A stretch of 64,000 nucleotides of DNA. Source: Triops longicaudatus. Lineage: Eukaryota > Arthropoda > Branchiopoda > Notostraca > Triopsidae. Location: the NCBI GenBank assembly GCA_022885665.1, contig JAGQDJ010000033.1:1-64000 (forward strand), in the 5' to 3' direction. Both the position numbers and the translations under genes were made by a program. Positions within the stretch are counted from its first letter, which is position 1. Each line of letters opens with the position of its first letter. The notes beneath the pieces are model-generated. The model was given only the letters and a program-made list of their open reading frames with translations. It made no database searches and was not told the DNA's origin. Shown here piece after piece: positions 49,151 through 63,571 of this stretch.

Positions 49151-50664
49151 TGGTTTTTGTTACGACAAGGCTTAATTGGCCTTGTTTCTAGTGCAGAAAA
49201 TCGAAGTACTCGCTTTATGTTATGTCTGCGTAGAAGAATGTTATATTTAGTTTTTCTTCGTTTAGTTTTTTCTTCGTTTTTGTCTATCGAATTGCTGATA
49301 TTTCCGAGTCATGTGGTTGAAACCGTGGGGTAGATGACGCTGTTGTGCAGGTAAAGCTTTAAATGCACTTTTAAATTCTTCCAGTAAAAATAAAATTCTG
49401 AATGCGTACTTCTTGGCTTGATAGGAAAACGTGCAATCTTGAGTGAAATTAAGTTGTAGCAATTTTAAGCAAGCCAATTTATGGAAATTTCTGGAGCGAG
49501 TAATTTTCACTGTCATGTCGTTGTGTCGTAATGTCATATCATGATATGTCATAAGTCATTACAGCTGGAAAATTTTTGCTCACTTTGTAAAGTGAAAATA
49601 TTGGGTTTTAATGTCAAAAGACTGGAAGGCCTATGATACGGTATCACGTTGTTTGGAGTGCCGTGTTGTGATATACAAACGTGTTGACCATTCCTTTTGC
49701 TTTGTCTTGCGATAATCTATATCCCGTTGTTTGCTCGGTGCATTCCGCTGATCCTTTTCGGCTTTTCGGATATCGCTGTGATTTTCGTTCCTACTTTCGA
49801 ACCAGAGTCGTTGGCCTTAATCTTATGTTTATTCAGTCTATTGCATATTTATTACTGGCCTAATTGTCGGTTTTAATAGCATTTTCACAAGTTCTTTATA
49901 GCTCCTGCTAGAGACTATCAAAACTCGTCAAGATGAAGGTGCCGTTCATACTCGCGGTTAACTGATGCGATAAAACCACGCATTACGGGATGCTTGGTGC
50001 GATAATTAGGAAAGTCGTAGCCTTAAGGTAACATAGTTGTGGTAGCATAATTAAGCTAATAAAGCTAGCAAACTGACTAAGTGCAGGAAAACCTAACTTG
50101 TCAGCAGGTTTCTTAGAATAGTGTTAGTTTAGAACCGCAGCATCAGGTCGCCATTTAGCTATTACAAGCCAAGTCAGTTTGTTCATGCACTTTGAATCCA
50201 GACCTATTATTAAAGGAGAGAAAGCTTCACAATTGTCTTTGTGAGTCTATCTACAATGACAAAACTATATGATGACGCTCCAAGGCTAACAAAAAGGGAA
50301 TAAGTAATAAGATGAAGTCCGCAAAGCTATCATTAAATCTTGACTCGTGATCTTCTAATGAACAATACAAAGCATACATCGTCCAGAGACATGGGGAAAA
50401 ACGCCTGAATCATGTGATAGTAATGCGTTCACAGAAAACTCGAAACATTTGCCAGAGAAGAGAACGTAAGCGGATTCGCATTAATTCTGCGCCATATCAA
50501 AACATAGTTCTGGCGAAGAAATCACATTTTTTGAGCGTGTCCTATTTCCGAAGGTGGGAGGATGGTAACACACATGGGACATTCGCAGTATCTAAGCTAC
50601 CGGGAGTGACCCAAGATGGTATGGGCTAGAATCTAGCACTTGCTGTACGCCAAAAAGTAAAAAG

Positions 50665-50800
50665 AGTAATCCCCGCTATAAAGAAATATTGGCTATGCGG
50701 ACGAAGTCCACAGGACTAGGCGCAAGACCAATATTTCAAGCTAATATTGGCTACTGAGCTATTACCATCTAGCTCGGCTATAGCGAACGGTGTCATGCCT
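50665..50800. mobile_element. Second Tigger-like remnant
   Basis: ATTGGCTATGCGGACGAAGTCCACAGGACTAGG aligns with the interior of the element at 48990, and GGCTATAGCGAACGG resembles its end. An 8-bp inverted pair, CCAATATT/AATATTGG, lies inside. Confidence 0.4.
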
Positions 50801-52335
50801 TATACCGAGTTTAAAAAGGAAAAGAATCTCCCAGTGATAGGACAACGTATTCCCAAGTGAGATATAATCATTTCCATTCCAACAAATATATTCCCATGTA
50901 ACCTTCAGTAAAAAAAAAGAAAAAAAATTTAGAGGAGTGTACTGTGTTTTGGTGTACCTGTTGCCAAATTTTGTAACTACTCTGGGCGGGTTTTGATCAT
51001 CGTCTTAAATAGACAACTTTGTATTTTGCTTTAGTTCATAGCATTTGTATATAACGTAATCGCATGGTTATCGTAGTTACGCAAACAATACTTACAATGG
51101 AACAGCTAGTAGTTGTACAAAAATTATGAGGAAAGTTCACGAACTACTATATTTTTCCGAACATGAGTTCCTAGGTTATGTTCAACTCACTTTGTAGGAA
51201 GCAACTGCAATTAAGCAGGAATAGGCGTTTACTGGATTCGCTGAGAACATTGCTAGCGAAGTATAAGAGAAAATTATGGATTTTCGTTTTGAAATCTGGA
51301 CATGTTTAGTAACAGGGTATCTTTACATGTTAGTTAACATGTCTTTTAGAACTCCGTTTCATTATGCACCGGATTTTGGGGGGAATACCCTGACGACTTA
51401 ACGAACCTTCTGTGTTGTATAGTGAATTCAGGACATGTATTGTGGCCTGCAAAATATCGCATTCATCAAAGTAGTCAGTTTAAGCTTCGTTAATTAACAC
51501 TAAGACTTAATAGGAAATATAATGAAGTTATCTAAGTCGCAATTGTTCCGCTTAATTATAGCATGGGAACTGTTCAGGGGTGCTGCGTAACGAAATAGAT
51601 AATTGCGTTCGAAATCCTGTACTCTGTACTACTCATTAACAACAACTCGCTTTAAGTTTGTTTATCATAGAGTGGGGAAAAAAAGAACTAGACAGGATGT
51701 TATTGTTGTTCGGTAAAATTTAACAGATTTTGACCTAGAAATCTTTCGGAGCTAGTGTTGTCTTTCTTTGTCTCCTTTTTGTCGTACCGAATGCATCATT
51801 GACAGACATTTAAGCAAGTTTTCATTGCTATGCGTGGGGTCACCGTAGACCATCGCTATTTACCACCTTTTTCTAACACCTACTCCACAACAACAAGAAG
51901 CCGGCAAACGCAATCAACGCCTATTCCTACCTACTGCCTTTTGTATAAAACAACTCCCCGAGGGTTATAAAAATATAAAGAAACGAAAATAGTGATGCAA
52001 TGCTATCGTAGTATTCACTAGATGTTTAAATTTTTCTAAACTTCTGATGAATGACTACAGTTATGCCGTTAATGTAGAAACTCTAATGCATCTCAGAGTT
52101 CCTTATTTTGTAGTTGTATTTGAATTCTTCTACTTTTATTAATATTTCTTACCGAATTAGGCAACAAAGGTTGAATAAATAGAATTTTTACGCTGAAGAA
52201 TGAGGAGGACTGTAAAAAGGAATATGTATTTCACGTGAGGCAGCACTCCTTTCACATGCTTCTACTTTTGTGTGATCTGATAAAACTACAAAGCTTGTAC
52301 TTCTACACTTTCCCTTTCTCATCTAAAGTTCGCAG

Positions 52336-52550
52336 TGCTTATTATCTGCGTCCGGCGCTATAGTATTAAAAAATCGGTAGAAAAAGAGGCAAGTACTCTA
52401 CGATTATTTCACGACGAAGAAGAAATACTGCATAACAATGTGAGTCCCAAGTCAAAGAAGTCACCTATGCATGTGCCTCAGAATAGCCAACTTTCATTTT
52501 CCCAGACTGTCTTCGGTGTGTCACAAGAAAGTTTCCAGCGGTATCGATGA
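52336..52550 (+). CDS. Possible terminal exon, unrecognised
   Basis: An acceptor-like CTAAAGTTCGCAG is followed by a frame open to a stop for 71 codons. It starts hydrophobic then basic (LIICVRRYSIKKS) and runs into a Ser/Gln-rich tail, as a stop-transfer segment and cytoplasmic tail would. No upstream exon was found, and it could be chance. Confidence 0.2.
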
Positions 52551-55500
52551 GTTGAATCAAAAGCGAGTCCAACCCTTACAAAGTAAAACTTGCATAAAAT
52601 AGTAAGAAGTCAGTGTGCCGGTTCTTTGAAGAATGATGCAAGATCTTCACTAGAGAATTCCTAGTATTCCTGAAATGTGTAAAAGTAAAGGTTTGATTCG
52701 AGTGTTCAATCTCAGCAAGCCTCGTACCCCGAGAAGTGTAGCCCGGAGCACTTGTGTGTAATTTCCATACGTTTAAAGGAGGAGCTATAAAAGCCTTGTT
52801 TACGATTCCCTTTCAAGAAATCCTCTCCCCGACGCTGTTGTCCAAGTTAGATAAAAGTAACAAAATACACAAGGCAATCCCAGCTACACACTCTTAACAC
52901 AAATACTTAAGCCACGAAGTGGCTCCGGAATAAATTATTTACTTGTTCCCCATGGTTTCCAGCATCTCTTCTTTTTTTGGGTTGTTAAGTCATTCACAAG
53001 CTTTTAGCTGTCCCCCAGCGCCAAGACGCGTTCGCTTACGATTTCACAGAAGATTTTCTTAAACTGAGCGCGAGTTTTTTTTTAGCTTCCAGTTAAAGGC
53101 AAAAGAAAACGTTGCCTTCAGAATTGTTTCTGTGAATATTTTATTCCAATCTGGCACTGTTATGTACTGGCCCATAGTAGGGGCCTCCTCTGTGATTGAT
53201 TAATTGGGCCTGATTTTGATGTTGAACTTTACATGGAAATTAGGTTCTATAAGCTTTACCTTGCCGCTAATGTCCTACAGCGGCTTGGATTTAAAGGAGC
53301 GTTGAAATTAAGAAAAAATGGAAATAGCTCTTGGTCCTTTATGCCTAAATAGCAACTGAAATGAAAGACAAACGTGCTTTGTGCAATGCATCATAAGAGT
53401 TTTCATTCCCTTCAGAAATTAGGTATAACTTCGCAGTGAAATTAATAGCTTGACATCTAATAACCGTCTAGAATGCGTTTGCCGCTTTTCACGCTGATTT
53501 TTTAAATAATTGCATTTGATGAAAAGGAGGATTCGGTTTACATTTCAGAATTCAGCCCCTCAAGTCGGTATGCTAAGGCGTCTTGGGAAAAGGCGTGCCC
53601 TTGCGTGCTGTTTCGAACAAATCGCTCGTTTTTATCTCACACACTTCGACAGCCTTTTGTAAAGCTGCTCTTAGAGTGGGTGGCCGATTGCCATTTTTTG
53701 GCTTTGTTGATTTACATAATAACCCGTAGCACATCTCTATGCCACGGCGCCAGAAACACTAATGTTCGAAGCTGTACGCGGTTAGGTTAAAAATCACTGC
53801 GGTCATTAAAGTGGTAACTATTTCCGTTTCTTCTTTACTTGGAATGGAAAACAGCGTTTTTGTAACCGGTTTTTTGGCCACCATAGATCAAGTTGTTGTG
53901 CGCACTCTCGTTCTACGTTCGAAAGTGTTAATCTTGAAACTGAATTATGGTGAGTGACATGCAAATTTCTTGGCAGTCGTAAATGGCAGATTGCATGTGA
54001 AATGACGAACAATGTAATATAAAGTACCATTCACTGTTTTTATGCTCGACATTGTTTCATTATTTTGTCCACCACTGGGTGATAAAACCGTAATAGATTG
54101 ACTAATGATAACTAATGGCTTTACTGTAATACCTATTTTGAAAAAAAAATTGGATGGAGAAACTTCATAACTATGAATATGCGTTTACAGTGAACTTACG
54201 GGGGAAAAAATAATTTGTCCGCAATACAGCTAGTAGACGGTCACAATTTTCTAGTGTTCTTCATAAAAGAAAGCCCAGATCCATCGATAACTTTACGAAG
54301 CTCCTTGCCTTTCCAGAGGCTTCCAAGTTCTTTCTACAGTAGAATGTGATAAAATATTAGTTGGGTGAAATTTTGGTTCATCATTTTGCTGCGCAAAGGA
54401 AGGAAAAAATGTGCCGAGCCACACCTCGTGATTTCAATCAAGGTCTTGTGCCTAGTTGAGTTTTCATCGACGTAGGTTAACATGGTAGAGCAAAAGTCAA
54501 TCTCTAATTACGGAGCACAGAATATTAAACGCATTGCCGAGCGACTCCGTGTGAGTTTGGCATGTAAAGAACTTTCTATTAGATAAACGGAGGGAAGGTC
54601 AGGGCCAAATCGAAAGAGGTGGCAAACAAATCACCTTTTGAAAGTACCCAAAGGGCTTCTTTAGAATAGTAAAAAAGTGGCGAAGGTCCTTTCGTAAAGA
54701 TTGTTACGGAGCCAGTCAAGCCACCTGCGCGTTGCGGGCGATCCTTGTGTCCCTCCTATGTGCGGTTGAAGCTGTAGTAAATCATAGATTTTTATACTAT
54801 ACTATAGCTGCCATCCGAGATATCAGGGGCAACTCTCACTTTGAAAAGTTCTTTAGTTAGCACTTATTTAGATGAGAGCTAACGGGGAATCATTTTGTTC
54901 ACGAGTTTTCCATAAACAAATTGTGGCGTTGTCCTCGAATTAATTAGTTTCTACGTAGTTCATTTTACTATTAAGAATAGTCTGTTATATTGTACTATCT
55001 CTAGAAGCTGATTCAAAGCTACAATTAGCTAAAATTAAGTGTAAAAAAGACGAATTAAATATAAAAAATCAAACACTTAGAAAGGGAAGTTATCTATAAA
55101 CTGAACGAAGAGCAAATGTTCCTCACACTTGGTTGAATTGCACAATTAGGCATTTCTTCCACTGTACAGTTATATTTAATAGCCACGATGATCAGTTGAT
55201 TTTAGGCTAATGGAACTTGGTTCTTATATGTTAACCATGTTTATAAACGGAAGAACTATAAAGGCATAAACCTGAACTATTGACGCGTGTTCATCAACAA
55301 GTTGCGTGCAGATGCAAGGCATGTGTTTAACATTTACAACATGTAGGCATGCTATTTTGGTATGCCGAACAGGACCCCAAACCAAAATTTATTTTAGATA
55401 CACGGACTGCCGCACCAATCAGCTGCTTTAATACTAACCATTATCGTTCATTGAATATACAATCCGTGCAGGGGAATGCATGCTGCGAATAACCTACAAC

Positions 55501-55886
55501 ATAATACATTTTACAAACTGTAGCCTTATCTTTTGTTCGTAAATCTTCGTTATGATAGATTTCTATTGTTTGCTCATTGAAATAACGAAGCTATAGTCAA
55601 AATACATGTTAACTTTATCCATCTTCTTTTAGTCCTTATAGACAGAATTGAATACCTATTAGTTTTCGATAGATCTAGGTTTTCGTAACTGACAAAGTTT
55701 ATTGAAATTGTTATCGAAAAAAATACTTGACTCTTAAAAAATAGTTAAAACTTCTATGAAACAAAACGCTACGTTTAACAAATATCGATTGGAATTGAGC
55801 TCAGCGTCCTCCTCTGGCAAATGAGTTCATTAGATCTCTAGATGGTATACTTAAAAAAAACAGCAATTAATGGTATAAAAACACTA

Positions 55887-56622
55887 CCGTGAAACGGGGT
55901 AATTCTGACACGTGGGGTAACATTGAATTTTTTATAAGAAACGGTAGGTCATGTACTTCTCCTCAACTACGTTATGCAAAACAATAAATAAGGGGTCACC
56001 AGATTCTGTGATAAATAGGCATTCTTGGGATATCAAAAGCAAGTTTGTGTTTTAACACGTTTCCTGTCAAAAAGAAATTGAACGTAAGAGACTTTTTTTT
56101 ATAAAGTTTTCGATTTGTCGGATTTTCATTACCGAAAGATAACTAAGATAGTTAGAGGTTCTCCAGAAAGATACTTAATCGACCAGCCTTTTTGCTGCCT
56201 AAATTAAGACGCAGTTGCAACCTTTTGCCTCCAGGCAAACTCGATGTTAGAATTACATAGGAAATTTTGACCGTTTCCCTGCGTTGTGGTTTGTCGAAGT
56301 TCCGAGGCTAGCGAGCGCTAGTAAGCTACGAGAGCAAGGAAGGGATCTGGGAGGACGCGACTTGCGAGGAAAAACGCATGAAAACTAAGCTAAAGAAAAA
56401 AAAAAAAAAAAAAAACGCATTCGTGACGCATTCGTGACGCATTCGAAGTTAAAAATTCTTGAAATTTTAGTAACGTCGAAAATGAAAGGTTTAAGTCATT
56501 CTGTAGAGCAATTTATCGATAAAAGGCTTTATGCTTCGCTTTTACTTAAAAATTAGACAAAATGTACAAGAAAAACGAAACTAAAAGGCCCTTTTTTGTT
56601 CGAAATTACCCCGTTTTGCGGG
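55887..56622. mobile_element. DNA transposon remnant with inverted termini
   Basis: The left end CCGTGAAACGGGGTAATTCT and the reverse complement of the right end (CCCGCAAAACGGGGTAATTT) match at about 17 of 20 positions. The 736-bp interior has no long frame, so the element is a MITE or internally deleted. A clean target duplication was not found. It contains an A-run (about 56396-56415) and a small minisatellite. Confidence 0.65.
56415..56445. repeat. 11-bp minisatellite, nearly three units
   Basis: Unit ACGCATTCGTG repeated twice in full, then ACGCATTCG, directly after a poly-A run and inside the inverted-terminus element. Confidence 0.9.
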
Positions 56623-57369
56623 AACATGAGTCCCGCGGTTTTTCGGTTTAATTTTCTTCTATTAAATGCTTAACTTTTCTCGCAAACTGGTGAAATTTTC
56701 TCATAAAATGGTAAAACTTTTTCATAATGATACAACAGTTTTTGGTACCATTTATAAAGAAGTTTCACCATTTATTGGGCGAAAATTGAACTCCAAAAAT
56801 TGAAGGTGCTAGGATAGGGTTCGTCTACAATTAATAGGTGAAAACTTTTTACAGTATTAGGATGAAATTGCGGCATCGAAATAAAATTATATTTAAATGC
56901 TTTTGACTTGAATTCAAATCGGTTCGAAGGCCTTTCAAAATCGCGACTGATCTAAAATAAACTGATTACAAAAATATTCGCAAGTCGTAAAACGAATAAA
57001 ATAAGCAAAATATTCATAACAAGATGTACAAAAATCGAACTGCACTGAGCTACATGTCAGATTTTCTCATATCTAGTAAGAACAGATTAAACCTATTTTT
57101 CATGTGATCGTAGGACGCAGTTTTGTATTGGCACATATTTCGCTGAATTAACACATTCGTGTCACTACATATATTTAGCGGATTATACGTTTTCTATATA
57201 CACATTTGTTATTGACTGTTAGTTGCAACGCGTACAACGATAACACTTGAAACTGCTTGTTAGAAGTATTTGTCATTTTAAATCTTAGGGACTTTCGTTA
57301 TTTCTACTTTATTTATTATTATTTAAGCTAACGTTATATCACATAGATTACAAACCTGTCAAAATTATC

Positions 57370-57387
57370 GAATGAATGAATGAATGA
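57370..57387. repeat. (GAAT)n microsatellite
   Basis: Four GAAT units and a partial fifth; short and of no evident role. Confidence 0.8.
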
Positions 57388-59160
57388 CAATGGATTCGTG
57401 AGTAAGCAGTCTTGATGAAGCTAGCTTGGTTTTACTATGTTAATTAGTTAAGAAATGGATTATGACAGCCGAGGAAAGCATTTTTCAACTTAGTCTGAAT
57501 TTTAGCTTCTTCCCTCACCTTTTTATCCTCCGAAGAGCTAAATCACTGTCTACTGTGGCGAGGGATTTAAGTTTGAAAGAGTAAAGCATAATAACATATT
57601 CTATTATGTCATGCCATGCAGCCTGTATCTTAATTACAAATGCTTCACAGTCAAAAAGGCTTAAGAAACGAGTGGCATTTGTTGCGTGCAATTTCTAATC
57701 GTATGCGTCAGTAAGCTGTTTTGGGATCGCTGTTATCGTGCATCATTCTCTTAAAAACTCGTTGTCAGGTGAAGTAATGCCCAACTGCTTTCCTTCGAGC
57801 GTCATGATTTTGGCACGTTGTGTGCAGGTTGAAAGTGATAAAGTAGGTTCAATACATCGTTTGAAGGCTGTAAGCCAAGGATTTGCATGTGTTATTCAAT
57901 CCAGTTTTTTCCCCTTGCCAAAAAGTGGTGCTTGTTTTAAATACATAGTTAAACTATCACTAAATCTATCACTTCCCACATGTTCTCTTTTTGAAGCGGC
58001 ATTTCGCTTTTTTACTCTGTGCTCTTCTTTGCGGCAAATAAATGAGGGGTAAAGCAAGGCCTTATTAAGAACATCGTACTTCCTTCCGTTGTGCGCCGTA
58101 AGCAGACAACATCTTGAAGATGTGGTTGTTAACGGTCACCCCTAGTTTCTTGAACGGAAATCAGCTGTTGTTTCCCCGTATAAGGTCTGAAGGGTCACCC
58201 TCTTTTGCTTTTCCCAAAAGGTTTAACATGAGGTGGGCCCAGGTAACACCGTATGAACGCCGTGCTTAATGGAAAGCAGGTATTCCTTCCGTACCAGTGA
58301 ACAAAATACAGGAAAAGAAATTAACCCAAAGGAAATATAAAAGAGCACTGCGGCAAATGATTTGAAATTGTCGTCTCAGCATGAGTTCAACATGACAAAT
58401 GTCATAGATAGCAACTTATTGTTACTTTATAAAAAAATACAAAAAGTTCTCGAAGTTAACGTAATCTGGAGATACTTTCCCTAATTTCTGAAAAAAATAT
58501 AGAAATATGTAATCAGCGTAAATTCTGTGATTTTAAACGGGTTGGTTTTAACGGAATATTTATTGTTATCTTAACCCAGTATTAAATTTTTCATTTTTTT
58601 GCAAGAATCAATTGTAATGACTGTAAAATACGAGTAAATATGGCTCACCGTTACATTTAAGATCAAGCTAGTATTCAGATTAGGATGAACGTAAAATGAA
58701 CGTGAACTTCCGAAGAAGAAACGCAGAAAGAACATGATTTTTTACGTCAAAAGAGAAATACATCTTCTTACGTGCATTATGTGATCTTTACGTTAGACTG
58801 ACTGCGAAGGATATTTCTAAGTATTGTCACAATAGAATTGTTCAGTTAGATTGACCTAACAATTGGGTTCCTGAGAAAAAGTGTGGGAAACGGAAGAACA
58901 TTGCAGAACCTGGAGCATTATGTCCAAGAACTGTGACAACCACTCTACTCCTTTTGCGGATTTGTCGTCACAAGTTGTGGTTTAGAATAATCACTACAAG
59001 CAGGTCTCCGTTAGATCTTTTTGGTAATCCTAATCTTAGCACTTCACCTAACTAGAAACACTTGGTAACTCGATTCACCAGTTACGTTCATGAAGTATTG
59101 TCGTTAGAATTAGAATTTAGTTAAAACTTTTTTTCGTGTTCTGCCACTCCCACCTCCCAG

Positions 59161-59924
59161 AAAAAGAAGAAAAGCAATCAACAAATCAAATAGAAAGCAT
59201 CGCTCTGACCAACATTTCTAAAATTGGAGCGGTGTTGGATTTATACATAGACTACCGTAATTTTACGGAAAAGCCAATTAAGAACTTCATCGGTACGGAG
59301 CAGTTCAGTTCAGATTACTGGGACATTTGCTGAACAGAAGGGAAATTTTATGTTACTGGCCACTAATGACCAGATGCTTTACTTTATAGTCCTAATTCAC
59401 ACCAGTAAAACTCTGAACCCAGTCTATAACTGGGGTGTTTCAGTAGGTAATATCATATGGTAGGTAATATCAGTAGATAAAATACTCTGGTAATATTTAC
59501 TGCGTGACAACAGTTGGCGCCAAGTCTCGATTTCACCTTTCATGCCCACATTGGCAATTGTGAACATGGCTAATCACTTTAGAAAGGTCAGTCGAAAAAT
59601 TATTTTTTACTCTTCCCTCCTTTGATTGGTTGTTCGTATTGAGAGGCTTTATGTAATGTTATTATTCCACTAGATAGAAACCTCAATCGTATTAAAATAA
59701 CGATTTTCGACAAACGCGATATGCTTATAAAAATCCACGTTATGTCGTCGACTTCGAATAAGAGTCAGAAGCATTATCACCATGTCGGAAATTCTGTGGC
59801 TTCCTATGTAGTTATGCCTTTAGAAGCTGAGCTCCATCAGCGTCTTCCTGAAAACCATGGAACACATTTAGATGTCTCACACGTGCCAACGCCGACTAGC
59901 CCGCCTTCGTATTTAGGCTTTTGA
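59161..59924 (+). CDS. Two possible short coding exons, unrecognised
   Basis: 59161-59333 follows an acceptor-like pyrimidine stretch (TGCCACTCCCACCTCCCAG) and is open to a stop (ends SSDYWDIC). 59748-59924 is a 58-codon ATG-to-stop frame with a His/Pro-rich product ending PTPTSPPSYLGF. Codon choice looks less AT-driven than the surroundings. No family was recognised and no connection between them is shown. Confidence 0.2.
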
Positions 59925-62900
59925 CCTGTTTTATCCTGGTTTCCGGGCGGTTGTTCTTGAAGAAGGGGTTGCGCAGAATACCCTTGTGGCTTCCGTCGAT
60001 ATGTCTGTTACGTAGTAACTGCCTACAAATGCTAAGGATATTGGAGCTATGCTTCCGTGATTATGACTAAGTTTCTTGTTTCGTTCGCGTACGAGCTCAC
60101 ATAAAACTATGCTACTCTTAAGCTGAGTTCTACACATCTATGAAACAAAACGACTTCTGTAAACACATGGAAGTACCGGAAGCTTTATGTGTACTATTCT
60201 TGTTCCTTCATTTGGCGCTCAGAGGAATTCTTTTTCACCGCTGAACGCTCCGACGATGGAAGCTCGGCTTGATTGAAGAGGACACTTATAACTCTTTCGT
60301 TAATTTTATTCGTTTTACGCATTACATCTTATAAATATTAATTATGTTTATTTGTTAATTTGTTCGTTATTTGTGTGCTAGCATGAAAATATAAAAGCAA
60401 ACTTTTTTAATTTAGTCGTACTTTACATTTCAATCCCTTTTCTCACTTCGGTAACAAGTTTAGGCTTAACGTATGGAAGGTCTGAAGATAGGAGACGAGA
60501 TTTGCATCTTTCTTTTTTTTTAATGTAAACTCTTATCTACCATTCCCAGCTGGAAACGCGCTTATTGTGCTTGTAGTGAAGAGAGACTACCCAAGATATA
60601 GTTAATGAACCATCTGCACGGTTGTTATACGTGAAAACGTCAAGTGTTGTTATGGAAAGATTTCTTTTCGCTGTACGAATGATAATATGCATTCTTTTTA
60701 TCTGAGTATTTTTATGCATGAATAACCTTATTATGCTCTTCTAGCTTCAGAAAATTTAGGATAGCATACTTTCTTCATATGTACTTTCTAGCTTCCTTTT
60801 CATGACACGTTACAATGTAGAAATGCAGCGTTCTCTTTGTTCTTTTAGCAGTCAAGGTAAAAAGGTGGGGTTTAAATTTGAAACAAGCTGCGAAAACAAA
60901 AGGATGTTTGACAATGTATACAAATCTTGCAATCGAACTTGATTGGACCGGAAGATGGAAAAGGTGAACCACTCCAGTCTAGGAGTTCAAGATAACAGGA
61001 AAAGCTGTCTTCTAGCGTTTCAGGGGTCTTTTAAGACAGGATGCTATAGAGACAAGTATCGCCAGCTTTTAGCACGGGTCAGCACCTTTCATTGGAAATG
61101 CAAGACAAACAGAGAACGAGAAAGGTTTTACTGAAGACAGCAGGCTCGACCGAATGATAAAATCTAGCGCCTTGGATAGTTTTATTTTTTACTACGGGGT
61201 TAAGTATTCTACGGTGTGTTAACTTTTTAAAAAGTTACGAAGGCCTAGTTCCCATGACCTTCCTGGTGCTAACGGATTGCCGGCTTTGCTTTACCTGTAG
61301 ATAAACGGTAACACGTTAGTTGTGCCTGTTTTTCACATGGCGTAATTACCATGTTAATAAAATCTACCAGAACGGAATAGTCCCAGAGATTTCCCCTCAA
61401 CTTACAGCCTTCAACTTCGCCTTGATAATTTAGAAAATGAGTTCCTCGTGAAAAGCTTGTACATGTTAAAGAAGCACTAGCTCGCCACGAAAAAAGAAAT
61501 TTTTGAATCAAGTATAATCGGGCGAAACGCAATTACGAAAACTCCTTGGCCTATCCACGCGCGACCTTAAAACAACTTAGCCTACTGTCTTAAAGCGGAT
61601 TAGTATTTGTAATGTAGAAAGTGATTGATAAATGACTGATTCGAACCATAACAGAGAAGGATACAAATCTTCTCTCTATTATTAAACGGCTAAATTGCCC
61701 TTCTATTTCACTGGCGTTTCTTGACTACCGCGCAACTAAGTCATCGAAGGGCCATAACCAGAGAAAGCAGAAATAGAGAGTATTTGTTATGGGGCTTTTG
61801 TTTTATCTAGTGGCTTTCTCAATTAACTGGTATACCTGCTGAGTGTACTTGGCGTGTCTATAGATTGATGTATAAATTTGTGTCAAAAACATAAACGAAT
61901 GTTGCTTTCAGGCTGGAACAAGCTTCCCAGCTTTTTCGTTGAAATTTCTTCTACACCTCCAAAAAAAAAAAGAACAGCTTTTGCATGCCAAACAAATAAT
62001 GCGATGAACATAACGCCACGAATAAACTCAGGAAGGTTTAAAACGAAATAGGTCTATCAAAAAAATGAAGTTTCATATTTATGCCTTAAGCCAGTGCTAA
62101 TTCAGCATTGCAACACTAATTATAGCATTCCGGCAATGTGAGTGTGTTTCCTGTTCACAGAATTCTTTCGCAATTTTTTTGTGATTATCTCCATTCAACA
62201 CTTTTCTTTAGATTTCTGGGCCAACGTATTGTCTACCCAAGACTCCACTGACAATATAACTTCAGAATTTTACTGTACGACTACAGTGTATCACATGTAA
62301 TGGGCGGGTGAGTTGCACGCACTATGTCAATGTTACACTGTACCTTAGTTCGAACAAACGGTTTTATCAGGAAAAAATAACTCATAGGATGAGCCACACA
62401 CATGGACAAGCTTCCTTATTTAGATCCCAGTATTTCACAATTTGAGCACCTAATTAGCATGTTAGGAACGTGTGGACACAAGGGCACGAAAAGGATAGAT
62501 TTTTTTCCCCTTCAAATCCAAATTTGGAAAGGAAGGTTTTTTCATATCCATTCATTGAAGAAGAGCCTGGTGTAGATTTTAGCGTCTCTGTAGGGTTCAT
62601 TCATGTCAGAGAAACTTAAGTCTACCTTTGAGAGTATAAACAAAGGTCGACCACATGTGTGAGGTGCATTTTGACACGCCTAGGCGTCACTCCTTAAATG
62701 ACGTTACACGAAAAAGCTGAAGTTTTGTGGTTAACGGTGATGGATAGTCCAAAAGTTGACTGTAACGTATTGAAACGACGTCGACCACAAAATATGTGTT
62801 TCATGCTGTTTGAACCGTGATGCAGTAGGGTTGACATTCTCTGTGACTATAAACTTGCTACGACACACAGACCATCATCACTCGTAAGCAAGAGGCTGTT

Positions 62901-63570
62901 GTCAGGGCCTAAGTAGGATGGGAAAATCAGACAAGCTTAGTATACAGTCAGGTGACAAACATTACCTGTGTGTTGTTTCTTTTTGCGGATCTCTTAAAAA
63001 TGTCCTCGAGGAGGGAATTCGAGGGAAAGTTAGGAAATGTGCTCTTCTTTTAGCCTTGAGTTTCTTTCAGCTTTGATAAGGGCATAATTACTCAGACTAT
63101 TGAAGTTACTGACGATATATATGGGGACTCAACTTGTCATCGTGCCTACAAAGACCGTGGAAATCTTGTTTATAGTTTTCTTGCTGTCCCTTCTGGGATT
63201 AGCAAACGTATGAATGGTCCGCTATACTTGTATTACTGCTGGCCAAAAAATGCACGAAAGTGAAACAGGTTTGCTCTTCTATAATGTAACACTCTCCAGG
63301 TATGGGTGGGGTCAGCATTAACATGCAAGACAGGTAGATAGGAAGCGAAGCTCGGGGAACGAATAAAAAATAAAAATATATTCTTTTCCCGAGTTTATGT
63401 ATGCAACAGAGTCTGCGGGCTTTAATGTTCGCCATCCTCTTCTCTCGAAAAGTAAAACAAATTAGAAAGTGCTCTTAAGATGAAGCTCTTGTTTCTTATG
63501 TAGAAGTAGAACAGCACAAGTGATAAACTAGCTCAGAAGTTGTAAATATCTTTCTTTTTTATTTGTATTT
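59925..63570. other. Gene-poor stretch
   Basis: No coding or RNA gene was recognised; only short AT-rich open frames. Confidence 0.5.
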
Positions 63571-63571
63571 T

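Larger units (their letters stand above)
48036..52335. other. Gene-poor region with repeat remnants
   Basis: Apart from the tRNA-like and Tigger-like pieces listed separately, no gene is visible; open frames are short and lack family signatures. Confidence 0.5.
52551..59160. other. Gene-poor stretch
   Basis: No recognisable gene. It holds the inverted-terminus element at 55887 and a short GAAT repeat at 57370. The open frames are AT-biased and without signatures. Confidence 0.5.

Noticed and set aside
50000..50120. Sequence faintly like mitochondrial 16S rRNA (AAGGTAACATAG...GGTAGCATAATTA)
   Set aside because: Only a short motif matches and the flanking conserved 16S segments are missing, so a NUMT is not supported.
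57738..58052. 104-codon plus-strand frame
   Set aside because: Composition and content look random, with no splice or start signals and no family signature.
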